Source: Streptomyces sp. CB01373
GTDB lineage: Bacteria; Actinomycetota; Actinomycetes; Streptomycetales; Streptomycetaceae
Reading direction: 5' to 3'
Assembly: GCF_002803075.1 (NCBI RefSeq)
Contig: NZ_NNBK01000012.1
Coordinates: 62,001 to 126,000 of the forward strand
DNA: 64,000 nucleotides
This document shows, in pieces, positions 1 through 7,846 of this stretch. The translations under genes and the position numbers were made by a program. The notes beneath the pieces are model-generated. The model saw nothing but the letters and a program-made list of their open reading frames with translations. It was not told the origin of the DNA and made no database searches. Position 1 is the first letter of the stretch; the number at the start of each line of letters is the position of its first letter.

Positions 1-216
1 CTCCCCTTGAATCGGAAAACTGGTGGAGAACAGCCCCCGCGGGCCACACCGATCGGGCGCATCCGGGCCGGGCGGGCGAGCAGATCTCGCCCCGCGCCTG
101 GGACGTTACCGCTCACCCGGCGTACGGGAACGGCCTTATAAGAAGCCTCGATAAACCATCGCCGCAGGTCGCCCGAGCAATTACCGGGAAAGGGCGCCCC
201 GGCCGGGAACACCGGT
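1..216. other. Left-edge non-coding stretch
   Basis: I see no convincing coding frame here. The stretch lies beyond the stop codon of the leftward desaturase gene. It is locally AT-richer around 135-160, which could fit a promoter for a gene starting left of the window, but I cannot assign one. Confidence 0.4.
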
Positions 217-1893
217 TCAGCGGGGGCGTGTTCCCCGGCGGGCCCGGCCCCCGCACAGGCGCAGCGGGTCCCAGTCCGGACCGCGTGCGGGCAGCCGGCC
301 CTGGTCTCCCAGCACCGCGCCCGCGTGCACCTCAGGCAGGAGCGGGCGGCCGAGGATCTGCCCGGCGCAGGCGATGCCGCTGACGGCGGCGCCGGTGATC
401 CCGCTGCCGTAGCGGGTGCTCTGCCCCACCACGTACAGGCCGGTCACGCTGGTCCGGGTGTCCGGCCTGGCGCCCGTGCCGCCCCAGCGGGCCAGCCCGA
501 AGGGCGAACCGCCGGTCGACCGCGTGTAGCGGCGCTGGGTGGCCGGGGTGGCCAGCTCCAGATGGGTCACGTACCGGCGGAAGGGGCCGAGCGCGCGTTC
601 CGCGGTGGCCAGCATCGCCTCGGTGACCCTCTCCTTCTCCGCCAGATAGGCCGGGTCGCGGCGGTACGGCCCGCCGTTCTCGGACGCGGCCGCCGCGCCC
701 CACGCCTCCAGCGACCGCGGACACAGCGCCATCACCTGGAAGTTGGCGTGTCCGGGCGGCCGGACGGCCGCGGTGTCCGGGTCCTTGAGCGAGGCGAACG
801 AGATGAACACCGACGGCGGCGCGTCGAAGTGCCCCCCGGCCAGCCGGCGGAACGCCTCCTCGACGTCGGCGTTCCCGTGCCACCACAGGTTCGCCCCGGT
901 CCTGCCCGGCAGTTCCCGGTCGAGGCCCACGTAGAGCACCACCAGGGGGAAGCCCGTCACGGCGGTCCGGGCCCGCTTCCCGATGGACGCGGGGAAGTGC
1001 TCCTCGCCGGCCAACTCCCGGACGGTGCGCACATAGTCGGCGTTGGACACCACGACCGGAGCGCGCAGTTCCCGCCCGCCGTCCAGCACGACACCGCACG
1101 CGCGGCCCTGCTCGACCAGCACCCGGTCCACCCGGTGCCCGGTCCTGACCGTGCCGCCGTGCCCGGTGATCGCCTCGGTCAGCGACGCCGCCAGCATCTG
1201 GCCGCCGCCGACCGGATAGGCGGCGCCCCGCAGATAGTGGTCGGTCACGCTCGCGTGCATGCCGACCGTGGCCTCCTCGGGTCCGATCCCGTAGTTGAGC
1301 GCCTGCGCGGCCAGCACGGTGCGCGCGGCGGCGGACAGGCCGCAGTGCTCGAAGAGTTCGTGCAGCGTCCGGCGGCCCCAGGCCACCGCGGTCGGCGTGC
1401 GGCGCAGTACCTCGGCCGGTTCGGCCCCGGCCGCGGACAGCAGCGTCCAGCGCATCTCGGCGCCGGCCGCCGAGCACACGGCCACGAACTCCCGCAGCCC
1501 GTCCTTGTCCGCCGTCAGCACCTCGACGAGCCGGTCGAGATAGCGGTCCCAGCCGACGGGCACGGACATCCTGAGCCCCGGCAGGACCACCTCGTCGAAT
1601 CCGTCCGGGTCCATCTCCCGGAACGTGACGCGGTCGCCCAGGCCCAGTCCCCGCAGAATCGACGGCAGTACCCCGTCGGGCCCGCAGTCGCCGATGTAGT
1701 GCACCCCGGCGTCGAACTCGTAGGCCGAACGGCGGCGGAACACATGGCTGTTGCCGCCCAGCACCCCGGCCTGTTCGAGCACCAGCACCCGGTGACCGGC
1801 CACCGCCAGGTACGCGGCGCAGGTCAGTCCGCCCATGCCGCTGCCGACCACGATCGCGTCCCAGTCGTCCGCGAGCCGGTGCTCGTCGCTCAT
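217..1893 (-). CDS. Phytoene-desaturase-like FAD-dependent oxidoreductase
   Basis: A 558-aa flavoprotein of the phytoene desaturase/carotenoid isomerase superfamily. Residues 13-40 form the FAD-binding fold with GSGMGG at 17-22 followed by the acidic end of strand two. The C-terminus has the family's second FAD motif (around GLYVVGQSTRYGSG). The ATG at 1893 has a strong GAGGGGG ribosome site; upstream in-frame codons have none. It is the last gene of the leftward PKS operon, next to the DsbA-like isomerase. In cinnamoyl-lipid clusters this enzyme type is thought to dehydrogenate the cyclised polyene to give the aromatic ring. Family membership is clear; the aromatising role is inferred from context. 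Confidence 0.85.
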   Translation of the reverse strand: MSDEHRLADDWDAIVVGSGMGGLTCAAYLAVAGHRVLVLEQAGVLGGNSHVFRRRSAYEFDAGVHYIGDCGPDGVLPSILRGLGLGDRVTFREMDPDGFDEVVLPGLRMSVPVGWDRYLDRLVEVLTADKDGLREFVAVCSAAGAEMRWTLLSAAGAEPAEVLRRTPTAVAWGRRTLHELFEHCGLSAAARTVLAAQALNYGIGPEEATVGMHASVTDHYLRGAAYPVGGGQMLAASLTEAITGHGGTVRTGHRVDRVLVEQGRACGVVLDGGRELRAPVVVSNADYVRTVRELAGEEHFPASIGKRARTAVTGFPLVVLYVGLDRELPGRTGANLWWHGNADVEEAFRRLAGGHFDAPPSVFISFASLKDPDTAAVRPPGHANFQVMALCPRSLEAWGAAAASENGGPYRRDPAYLAEKERVTEAMLATAERALGPFRRYVTHLELATPATQRRYTRSTGGSPFGLARWGGTGARPDTRTSVTGLYVVGQSTRYGSGITGAAVSGIACAGQILGRPLLPEVHAGAVLGDQGRLPARGPDWDPLRLCGGRARRGTRPR

Positions 1894-1928
1894 CGCGTCC
1901 CCCTCGGAATCGTCTCGGTGGAGGCGGT

Positions 1929-2639
1929 TCAGCCGCAGCCGCCGGCGTGACCGGCGTCCGCGCCCGCCGCGGCCATCCGCGGCAGCGCGGCCGCCTCCGC
2001 GTCCGGCACGGCGACGGCGGAGCGCGGGACACCGCGCAGCGCGGCGACGAAGGCGGCCACCCGGTCGACGCCCCAGAACCTGTCGTGGCCGTGGACGAAG
2101 AACGGCACCCCGAACAGGCCGTCCCTCGCCGACGCGGCCAGGATGTCCACACCCCGGGCACGCAGTTGCGGGTCGTCGGCCGCGCCGGCGGCCCGGTCCG
2201 CGTCCAGGCCCAGTTGCTCGGCGATCGAGCCGATCACGGCGGGGTCGGAGATGTTCTGCGACTCCTGCCAGCGGGCGCGGTAGACCCGGTCGACGAACTC
2301 CTTGCCCTTCCCGGCGTCCTCGGCCACCAGATAGGCCAGGTGCGCCACCTCCCAGACCGGTTCCCGGTCGATCGGCCAGGTGACGTCGAGCCCGCGGTCC
2401 TCGGCCAGCCGCCGGGCGTCCTGGAGGATGTAGAAGTTCTTCTCCCGCGCCATAGGAACCAGCGGCAGTTCGGTCCCGGCCCGCGCGAGCAGTTCCTGGC
2501 TGCGCGCGTCCGGCTCCCAGAACGGGATCCACCGCACGCTGTCCAGGACGTCGGGATGGTGCTTCTTCAGGTCGTGGTGGGCGAACCAGGAGTACGGGCT
2601 GCGCAGGGAGAAGTACCAGCGGGGCGGCTTCTTGGCCAT
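1929..2639 (-). CDS. DsbA-family isomerase (2-hydroxychromene-2-carboxylate isomerase-like)
   Basis: A 236-aa DsbA/HCCA-isomerase-like protein. The N-terminus carries the family's SPYSWFA element after a first beta strand, and there is no CxxC pair, so it is not a disulfide oxidase. A cis-Pro region (FGVPFF) lies near residue 196. The last ~25 residues are Ala-rich and probably disordered. Genes like this travel with a phytoene-desaturase-like enzyme in clusters for cinnamoyl-containing lipopeptides. There the isomerase is proposed to set an E-to-Z double bond so that a polyene can cyclise by a 6-pi electrocyclisation. The function here is inferred from family and neighbour. Confidence 0.8.
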   Translation of the reverse strand: MAKKPPRWYFSLRSPYSWFAHHDLKKHHPDVLDSVRWIPFWEPDARSQELLARAGTELPLVPMAREKNFYILQDARRLAEDRGLDVTWPIDREPVWEVAHLAYLVAEDAGKGKEFVDRVYRARWQESQNISDPAVIGSIAEQLGLDADRAAGAADDPQLRARGVDILAASARDGLFGVPFFVHGHDRFWGVDRVAAFVAALRGVPRSAVAVPDAEAAALPRMAAAGADAGHAGGCG

Positions 2640-2674
2640 GGCGGCGTCCTTCGGTGGGGAAATCGGGGGTGGGC

Positions 2675-3421
2675 TCAGATGGTGATGCCGCCGTCGACCT
2701 GGAAGACGGAACCGGTGATGTAGCCGGCGCGCTCGGAGGCCAGGAAGGACACCAGGTCGGCGACCTCGTCGGCCCCGCCGAAACGGTTCAGGGGGATCGA
2801 GGCCAGCATCTGTTCGCGGACCTTGTCGCTCAGCACCGCCGTCATGTCGGTCTCGATGAAGCCGGGGGCGACCACGTTGGACCGGATGCCGTAGCGGCCG
2901 ACCTCCTTGGCCAGCGACTTGGCGAAGCCGATGATCCCGGCCTTGGTCGCCGCGTAGTTGGACTGGGTGGCGTGGCCGTGGACGCCGGCCACCGAGGAGA
3001 GCAGCACCAGGGAGCCGGAGCGGCGCTTCATCATCTCGAACACGACCGAGCGGCAGACGTGGTACGTGCCGTCGAGGTTGACCGCTAGCACGTCCTTCCA
3101 CTGCTCGTCGGACATCATCAGCAGCGGGTTGTCCCGGGTGATGCCCGCGGCGGTGACCGCGACGTCCACCGTGCCCAGGGCCTCCTGGGTCTCGGCCACC
3201 CACGCGCGCACCGAATCGGGCTGGGCCACGTCGACCTTCCTGGCCAGCACCCGGACGTCGAACTCGGCGAGCTCCTTCTCCAGGGCGGTCGCGGCCTCGT
3301 CGTTGGACTGGTAGCAGAAGCTGACGTCGTGGCCGTCGGCGGCCAGCCGCTTCACCACGGCCCGGCCGATGCCGCGCGAGCCACCGCTGACCAGCGCGAC
3401 CGGCTTGGTGTCCTGTGCCAT
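2675..3421 (-). CDS. 3-oxoacyl-ACP reductase (ketoreductase)
   Basis: A 248-aa classical SDR of FabG type. The NADPH motif GGSRGIG is at residues 13-19. The catalytic Ser (142/143), Tyr156 and Lys160 are present (YAATK). The C-terminus ends QVDGGITI as in FabG proteins. It should reduce ACP-bound beta-keto groups during chain extension. It lies between the dehydratase pair and the isomerase in the same operon. The spacer to the upstream dehydratase is made of an 11-bp tandem repeat. A housekeeping fatty-acid role is unlikely given the operon context. Confidence 0.9.
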   Translation of the reverse strand: MAQDTKPVALVSGGSRGIGRAVVKRLAADGHDVSFCYQSNDEAATALEKELAEFDVRVLARKVDVAQPDSVRAWVAETQEALGTVDVAVTAAGITRDNPLLMMSDEQWKDVLAVNLDGTYHVCRSVVFEMMKRRSGSLVLLSSVAGVHGHATQSNYAATKAGIIGFAKSLAKEVGRYGIRSNVVAPGFIETDMTAVLSDKVREQMLASIPLNRFGGADEVADLVSFLASERAGYITGSVFQVDGGITI

Positions 3422-3436
3422 CGGGCGTTCCTCCTT

Positions 3437-3513
3437 GTCGGTCGTAGGTCGGTCGTACGTCGGCCGTATGCCGGCTGTACGTCGGCTGTACGTCGGCTGT
3501 ACGTCGGCTCAAC
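3437..3513. repeat. 11-bp tandem repeat, seven units
   Basis: Seven consecutive 11-bp units of consensus GTCGGCTGTAC fill the spacer between the ketoreductase start and the upstream dehydratase. The three units before the last are nearly identical (two are exact); those nearest the ketoreductase have drifted. The last unit contains the dehydratase stop codon (3509-3511). Confidence 0.9.
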
Positions 3514-3994
3514 CGGCGGACGGCAGCAGCCGGCCGGACGGGCGGAACGCCATCACCATCCGCTCGACCGACATCACCACCTCGCCGTCGCACGAGGTCT
3601 CGCCCTCGAAAATCGCGGTGTCGGACAGGGCGCGGGAGAGCCGCGCCCGGTGCAGGAGCACGTCCCCCGGCAGCACCGGCCGGTGGAACACGACCCCGGA
3701 GAGCCCGCCGAGCAGCATCACCCGGTCCGTCGCGTGCGCTTCTCCCTGCTCGCCGGGGGAGCGCCAGGTCGCCAGGATGCCGGCGGTCTGGCCCCAGGAC
3801 TCGATCAGGAGCGTCGGCGGGTACTGGAGGCAGACGCCGGCGTTGTGCGCGCCGACGCTGCGGTAGCACTGCTCGTTGCGGGTGATCGCCTTCGTCGCGG
3901 TGACGCTCTCGCCCGGAACCAGGTCGACGACCCGGTCGACGAGGAGCATGGGGAACCGGTGCGGAAGCAGGCGTTCGACCTGGACGGTGTTCAT
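3509..3994 (-). CDS. FabZ-like hotdog dehydratase
   Basis: A 161-aa single-hotdog protein resembling (3R)-hydroxyacyl-ACP dehydratase. The FabZ signature LLPHRFPMLLVDRV near the N-terminus holds the catalytic His. A Glu sits on the central helix (LLIESWGQ) where FabZ has its second catalytic residue. Its ATG overlaps the stop codon of the next dehydratase upstream (ATGA), so the two are probably translated together and may form a heterodimer, as dehydratase pairs do in highly reducing type II systems. Role inferred: dehydration of beta-hydroxyacyl-ACP to trans-enoyl-ACP in polyene assembly. Confidence 0.85.
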   Translation of the reverse strand: MNTVQVERLLPHRFPMLLVDRVVDLVPGESVTATKAITRNEQCYRSVGAHNAGVCLQYPPTLLIESWGQTAGILATWRSPGEQGEAHATDRVMLLGGLSGVVFHRPVLPGDVLLHRARLSRALSDTAIFEGETSCDGEVVMSVERMVMAFRPSGRLLPSAG

Positions 3995-4485
3995 ACGGCG
4001 ACCTCGCCGGACAGCCGCAGCCGTACCGACGCGGCCTCGCCGCGCTCGGTGCTCGCCGTGGCCCGGCAGCGTACGGCGCCCTCGTGGTCGCGCAGCTCCA
4101 GGCGCACGGTGAGCAGATCGCCGGGGCGTACGGCACCGAGGAAACGGGTGGACTCCACCGCGAGCAGCCGGGGTTCGGGCATCCCGGACCGCTCGGCCAC
4201 CGCGAGCGCGGCGCGCTGGACGCACTCGACGATGCAGACACCGGGGAAGATCGGGAAGTCGGGGTAGTGGCCGGCGAAGACCGGCTCCGTCCCGTCGATC
4301 GCGACGGTGGCCACCGCGCTGAGCACTCCGCCGCCTCCGGCGTCCGGCGCGGACCGGGCCACCGACGTCACCTCGATCCCGGCATCCACGGGGGAGGGTT
4401 TCGGGGCGTAGGACCTCGGGACGACCGGCTCGTAGGAGCCCCGGGCTACCGGCTCGGCGGGCGCCGCCGGTGGGGAGACGGTCAC
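3991..4485 (-). CDS. FabA/FabZ-like dehydratase partner
   Basis: A 164-aa hotdog protein. After a Pro/Ala-rich N-terminal ~40 residues comes a FabZ-like core with GHYPDFPIFPG and a Glu shortly after (CIVECVQ), so both residue types used in catalysis are present. The start overlaps the ACP stop and the stop overlaps the next dehydratase start, giving a tight ACP-DH-DH run. It probably pairs with the downstream FabZ-like protein. Which subunit carries the productive active site cannot be told from sequence alone. Confidence 0.8.
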   Translation of the reverse strand: MTVSPPAAPAEPVARGSYEPVVPRSYAPKPSPVDAGIEVTSVARSAPDAGGGGVLSAVATVAIDGTEPVFAGHYPDFPIFPGVCIVECVQRAALAVAERSGMPEPRLLAVESTRFLGAVRPGDLLTVRLELRDHEGAVRCRATASTERGEAASVRLRLSGEVAV

Positions 4486-4745
4486 GCCGACACCGCCAGC
4501 TTGCGCTCCAGCAGCGCGCGCGCCTGGCTGAAGGTGCGGGCCGTCCGCATCTCCTGCTCGGTGAACTTGACCTGGTACTTCTTCTCCAGCACCACGACCA
4601 GCTCCAGCAGCAGCAGCGAGTCGACCTGCAACTCCTCCACGAAGTCGGTGGCCTCCTCTATGTCGGTGGCGTCGACGTCGATCACATCGGCCAGGGTCCG
4701 CCGCAGTTCTTCCTTGTCCAGCTTCTCGAAGGGCTGTGCCGTCAT
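4482..4745 (-). CDS. Acyl carrier protein 1
   Basis: An 87-aa carrier protein. The phosphopantetheine attachment Ser lies in VDSLLLLEL near residue 43, preceded by an acidic helix (TDFVEEL) as in type II ACPs. The stop overlaps the next gene's start. This is one of two ACPs in the operon; the other is the first gene at the promoter end. Two carriers suggest either separate stages of chain building or a separate loading/transfer carrier. Confidence 0.9.
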   Translation of the reverse strand: MTAQPFEKLDKEELRRTLADVIDVDATDIEEATDFVEELQVDSLLLLELVVVLEKKYQVKFTEQEMRTARTFSQARALLERKLAVSA

Positions 4746-4813
4746 GACTTCCGCTCTCCTCCGTTCGTTTCGTTTCCCGGTACGGCCCGGTGGGTTCCGG
4801 GCCGGCCCGGTGC

Positions 4814-5908
4814 TCAGCGCAGCCGCAGCAGGGCGCAGCCGGTTCCGCCGTCGCGTTCCACCGCGGTGACCACCGCGACCCGCCCGGCGGTACCGGGCGT
4901 CCGCTCGGCGACCGCGAGCACGGAGGCGATCTGCAGGCTCACCGAGGCCGCCGACGCGTCCGCGAACAGCTCGGTGTTCGGCACCTGTTCGAGCGCTGCG
5001 GGGCCGAACGCCTCAGCCAGCACGGCGCGTTCGCGCGCGTCGCCGGCGCCGCACGGCACGGCCGCCCACACCTGCGACGGTTCCACCCCGGCGCGGTTCA
5101 TGGCGCGGCGCAGACAGGAGCCGAGCACCATCGGCAGCCGGCCCTCGGCGAACACGCCGCTCTCCACGGCGAGCACCTCGGCCAGCACGTGTTCGGCGGC
5201 GACGGACTCCTCGGGTTCGAGGAGCAGCATGCCGGCGCCCTCGCCGAGCAGCGCCGGCCTCTCCTCGTCGGTCCGGGTGTGCCACTCCAGCCAGGACCGC
5301 TCGTTGGAGTACTCCTCCGCGGAGCCGCACAGCACCGCCTCGGCCCGGCCCGCGCCGAGCAGTCTGCGCGCGTAGTTCAGCGCGAGCAGCCCGGCCAGCC
5401 GGCCGCCGGCGATGGTGGCGTTCGGACCCTTGATCCGGTGCCGGATCGCACACTGGCCGGCCGCGCAGTTCATCACCGTGTTGGGCATCTGCGCCGGGTC
5501 GACGAAGTACGGCTGCTCACCGGTCAGCGAGTCACGGGTGAAGTCCATCATGCTCTGCGCGCTGCCGGTGGTGGTGCCGAGCACGACGGCCCCCCGGTCG
5601 CCGGTGGCGACCTCGCGGTTGCGCTCGGCGTCGTCGAGCAGCGCACCGACGGCGCTGACCGCGAGCCCCGTCACCCGGTCCATCGACCGGGTGCCCTTGC
5701 GGCCCAGCGCCGCGCGCGGGCTGAACCCGGGCACCAGCCTGGCCCGCTCGTCGGGCACCTGCCACTGCTCGCGGTCGATCCGGACGGCGGTCTCACCGCC
5801 CTTGTGCATCCCCTCGACGAACGCCGCACGCCCCATCCCGAACGGGGACACGGCCGACCAGGCGGTGATCACCGGTCTGCGGGCGGCGCCCCTGGTGTCG
5901 CTGCTCAT
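4814..5908 (-). CDS. KS-like protein lacking the catalytic cysteine
   Basis: A 364-aa thiolase-fold protein related to beta-ketoacyl synthases but shortened and diverged. Aligning the GPN element (residues 161-163) with active KSs puts Arg170 where the nucleophilic Cys should be, and the HGTGT and KSxxGH histidine motifs are also missing. It therefore cannot condense on its own. It more likely acts as a chain-length-factor-like partner or scaffold for one of the active KS subunits. It lies between ACP1 and the double-hotdog gene. Non-canonical KS-like subunits are a known feature of cinnamoyl-lipid and aryl-polyene type II systems. Confidence 0.8.
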   Translation of the reverse strand: MSSDTRGAARRPVITAWSAVSPFGMGRAAFVEGMHKGGETAVRIDREQWQVPDERARLVPGFSPRAALGRKGTRSMDRVTGLAVSAVGALLDDAERNREVATGDRGAVVLGTTTGSAQSMMDFTRDSLTGEQPYFVDPAQMPNTVMNCAAGQCAIRHRIKGPNATIAGGRLAGLLALNYARRLLGAGRAEAVLCGSAEEYSNERSWLEWHTRTDEERPALLGEGAGMLLLEPEESVAAEHVLAEVLAVESGVFAEGRLPMVLGSCLRRAMNRAGVEPSQVWAAVPCGAGDARERAVLAEAFGPAALEQVPNTELFADASAASVSLQIASVLAVAERTPGTAGRVAVVTAVERDGGTGCALLRLR

Positions 5909-5935
5909 GGCGACAGCTCCTTCCGGCAGGTCGGG

Positions 5936-6976
5936 TCAGCCGGCGGCGGGGGTCTTGCCGCCGAGCGCGGCCAGCACCTCGTCGTCGAAGGTGACCAGGG
6001 ACCAGTCGCGCTCCGGCGACTCCTTGGTGACATAGCCGTGGGTGATGTGTCCGGTGGCGACCGGCACCAGCGCGCCGTCACGCACCACGTAGCAGTCCAT
6101 CCGGGCGGTGAACAGGACGGCCTTGAAGATGTCCTCGACGGTGAAGACGGTGTACAGCTCGTCCTCGATCCGCACCTCGTCGGTGAGTTCGATGTCGCAC
6201 TTGGTCACCACCGGGATCCAGTTGCGCTCGTCCAGCAGGCGCTGGATGGCGATGCCCCGGTCGGCGACGAACAGGTGCAGCACCTCCTCCATCTGCCGCA
6301 GGAAGCCGGACATCTGCATGTGGCTGGTGAAGTGGCAGTAGAAGTACGGCACTCGCCACTTCCAGCCGAACGCGTTGTCGTCGCCGATGATCTCGGCAAG
6401 GACCGGGTCGCCGGAGCGGGTGGTGACGCCGCGCTGCGCGGACAGGTCGATGTTGTCCACCGGGACGGCGGCGAGCGGCTTCGGCGCCGCCTGCCCCAGC
6501 CGCGGCACCACGAAGCGCGTCAGGCGCTCGGGCAGCGGCTTCGGGTCCGGTACGTGCTCGATGGCCCGGAGGGAGACCTCGACCTTGCTGGTCACCGCCT
6601 TGCGCGGCGCGCCGTCCCGCTCCACGGTCCCGGTGAGCGCGAAACGCAGCCGGGTGTCGGAGTCCTTGGTGACCGGCCTGACCTCGACGGCGACCGTGTC
6701 GTCCAGGGTGAGCACCGTGTGCAGCCGGGTGTCCACGGAGACCACGTCGAAGCCGGCGCCGTACTCGACGTAGAGGGCCGTGGCGCCCAGACCGGCGGCG
6801 CGGAAGTGCTCGAGCACGGCGGCCTCGAGCAGGTAGTGCACGTGCTTGAAGCCGATGGTCGTGCTGATGTTGCCGCCCTCGTAGGACGGACGCAGCGAGA
6901 AGTGGCCGGTGACGTCGAAGAAGTCGTTCAACGACTGCTCGGTCGGCTCGGGGGCACTGCTGATCGGGGACGTCAT
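5936..6976 (-). CDS. Double-hotdog thioesterase/dehydratase-like protein
   Basis: A 346-aa protein that reads as two hotdog modules. Residues ~15-150 resemble a FadM/4HBT-type fold, with an N-terminal segment leading to the long helix around FKHVHYLLEAAVLEHF. Residues ~190-330 form a second module with a comparable helix around MSGFLRQMEEVLHLFV. The start is supported by an AGGAGCC ribosome site. I cannot name a characterised family with certainty. In this operon it could remove or transfer acyl chains, or help double-bond placement. It lies between a Cys-less KS-like gene and a hydrolase. Confidence 0.6.
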   Translation of the reverse strand: MTSPISSAPEPTEQSLNDFFDVTGHFSLRPSYEGGNISTTIGFKHVHYLLEAAVLEHFRAAGLGATALYVEYGAGFDVVSVDTRLHTVLTLDDTVAVEVRPVTKDSDTRLRFALTGTVERDGAPRKAVTSKVEVSLRAIEHVPDPKPLPERLTRFVVPRLGQAAPKPLAAVPVDNIDLSAQRGVTTRSGDPVLAEIIGDDNAFGWKWRVPYFYCHFTSHMQMSGFLRQMEEVLHLFVADRGIAIQRLLDERNWIPVVTKCDIELTDEVRIEDELYTVFTVEDIFKAVLFTARMDCYVVRDGALVPVATGHITHGYVTKESPERDWSLVTFDDEVLAALGGKTPAAG

Positions 6977-6997
6977 GCTGATCAGGCTCCTGTTCTG

Positions 6998-7846
6998 TCA
7001 AGCGGGTTGGTCGACGGCAGCGGGCGCGGGGCACCCGATCGCGTCGAGGAACTCACCGAGGGCCGCGGAGAAGGCGTCCGCCTGCTCCACCATCGGGAAG
7101 TGGCCGGCCCCGGGGATGAACCGGCAGCGGGCGTCGGGGAGATCGGCGGCGAGCGCCCTGCTCTCGGCGGGGACGGCGGTGAAGTCCTCCTCCCCGCCGA
7201 CCACCAGCGAGGGCACCGTGATCAGGTCGGTGCGCAGCCAGGGCGTGTGCAGATAGCTGCGGAAGAAGCTCAGATAGCCGTACGGGCCGACCTGTTCGCA
7301 GACCCGCTGCGCCATGTCGCGGCGCAGCGAGGGGTCGAGCCGGGGTCCTGCCACCACCCGGATGCCCTCGTCCATGGTGCGGCGGAAGTTCTCCAGCATG
7401 CCGCCGACGACGCCGTACTCGAAACTCTCAGGATCACGGCGGTAGAACGGCGACACCAGTACCAGGCCCTCGATGCCGTGGCGTGCGAACGGGTCGCCGC
7501 CCCGGGCGAGTTCCTCGCCGAGCAGCTCAAGGAGCAGCACGGTGGAGAAGGAGTGGGCCACCACGATGCCGGCGCCGCCAGGCACCTGCCCGAGCGCGTC
7601 CGCGACCGCGCGGGAGGCGTGCGGGCCGTAGGCCCAGGCCGGTGACCGCCCGCCGCCCCAGGGGAGTTCGGCGGCCCACAGGTCCAGGCCGCCGGCCTCT
7701 CTCGCGGCCAACGCGTCCCATACTGAGGAGCTGTTGGCCAGTCCGTGCAGCAGGAGGGCACGGGTACCGCCGGTCGGCCGTTTGCGGTGCACCGTGCACG
7801 CGGAGTCGCCTGCCGGGTCCGGCGGCTGCGGCCGGTCGTGGCTCAC
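6998..7846 (-). CDS. Alpha/beta hydrolase (thioesterase-like)
   Basis: A 282-aa alpha/beta-hydrolase. LLLHGLANSSSVWD near residue 31 gives the oxyanion strand-turn, and a late GAGHFPMVEQ supplies the catalytic His. The nucleophile elbow reads AHSFS rather than GxSxG, so the Ser is there but the flanking glycines are not. The GTG start at 7846 overlaps the stop of the upstream KS-like gene (GTGA). Likely roles are chain release or editing of stalled acyl-ACPs. If the chain is handed to an NRPS, editing is more likely than release. Confidence 0.75.
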   Translation of the reverse strand: MSHDRPQPPDPAGDSACTVHRKRPTGGTRALLLHGLANSSSVWDALAAREAGGLDLWAAELPWGGGRSPAWAYGPHASRAVADALGQVPGGAGIVVAHSFSTVLLLELLGEELARGGDPFARHGIEGLVLVSPFYRRDPESFEYGVVGGMLENFRRTMDEGIRVVAGPRLDPSLRRDMAQRVCEQVGPYGYLSFFRSYLHTPWLRTDLITVPSLVVGGEEDFTAVPAESRALAADLPDARCRFIPGAGHFPMVEQADAFSAALGEFLDAIGCPAPAAVDQPA

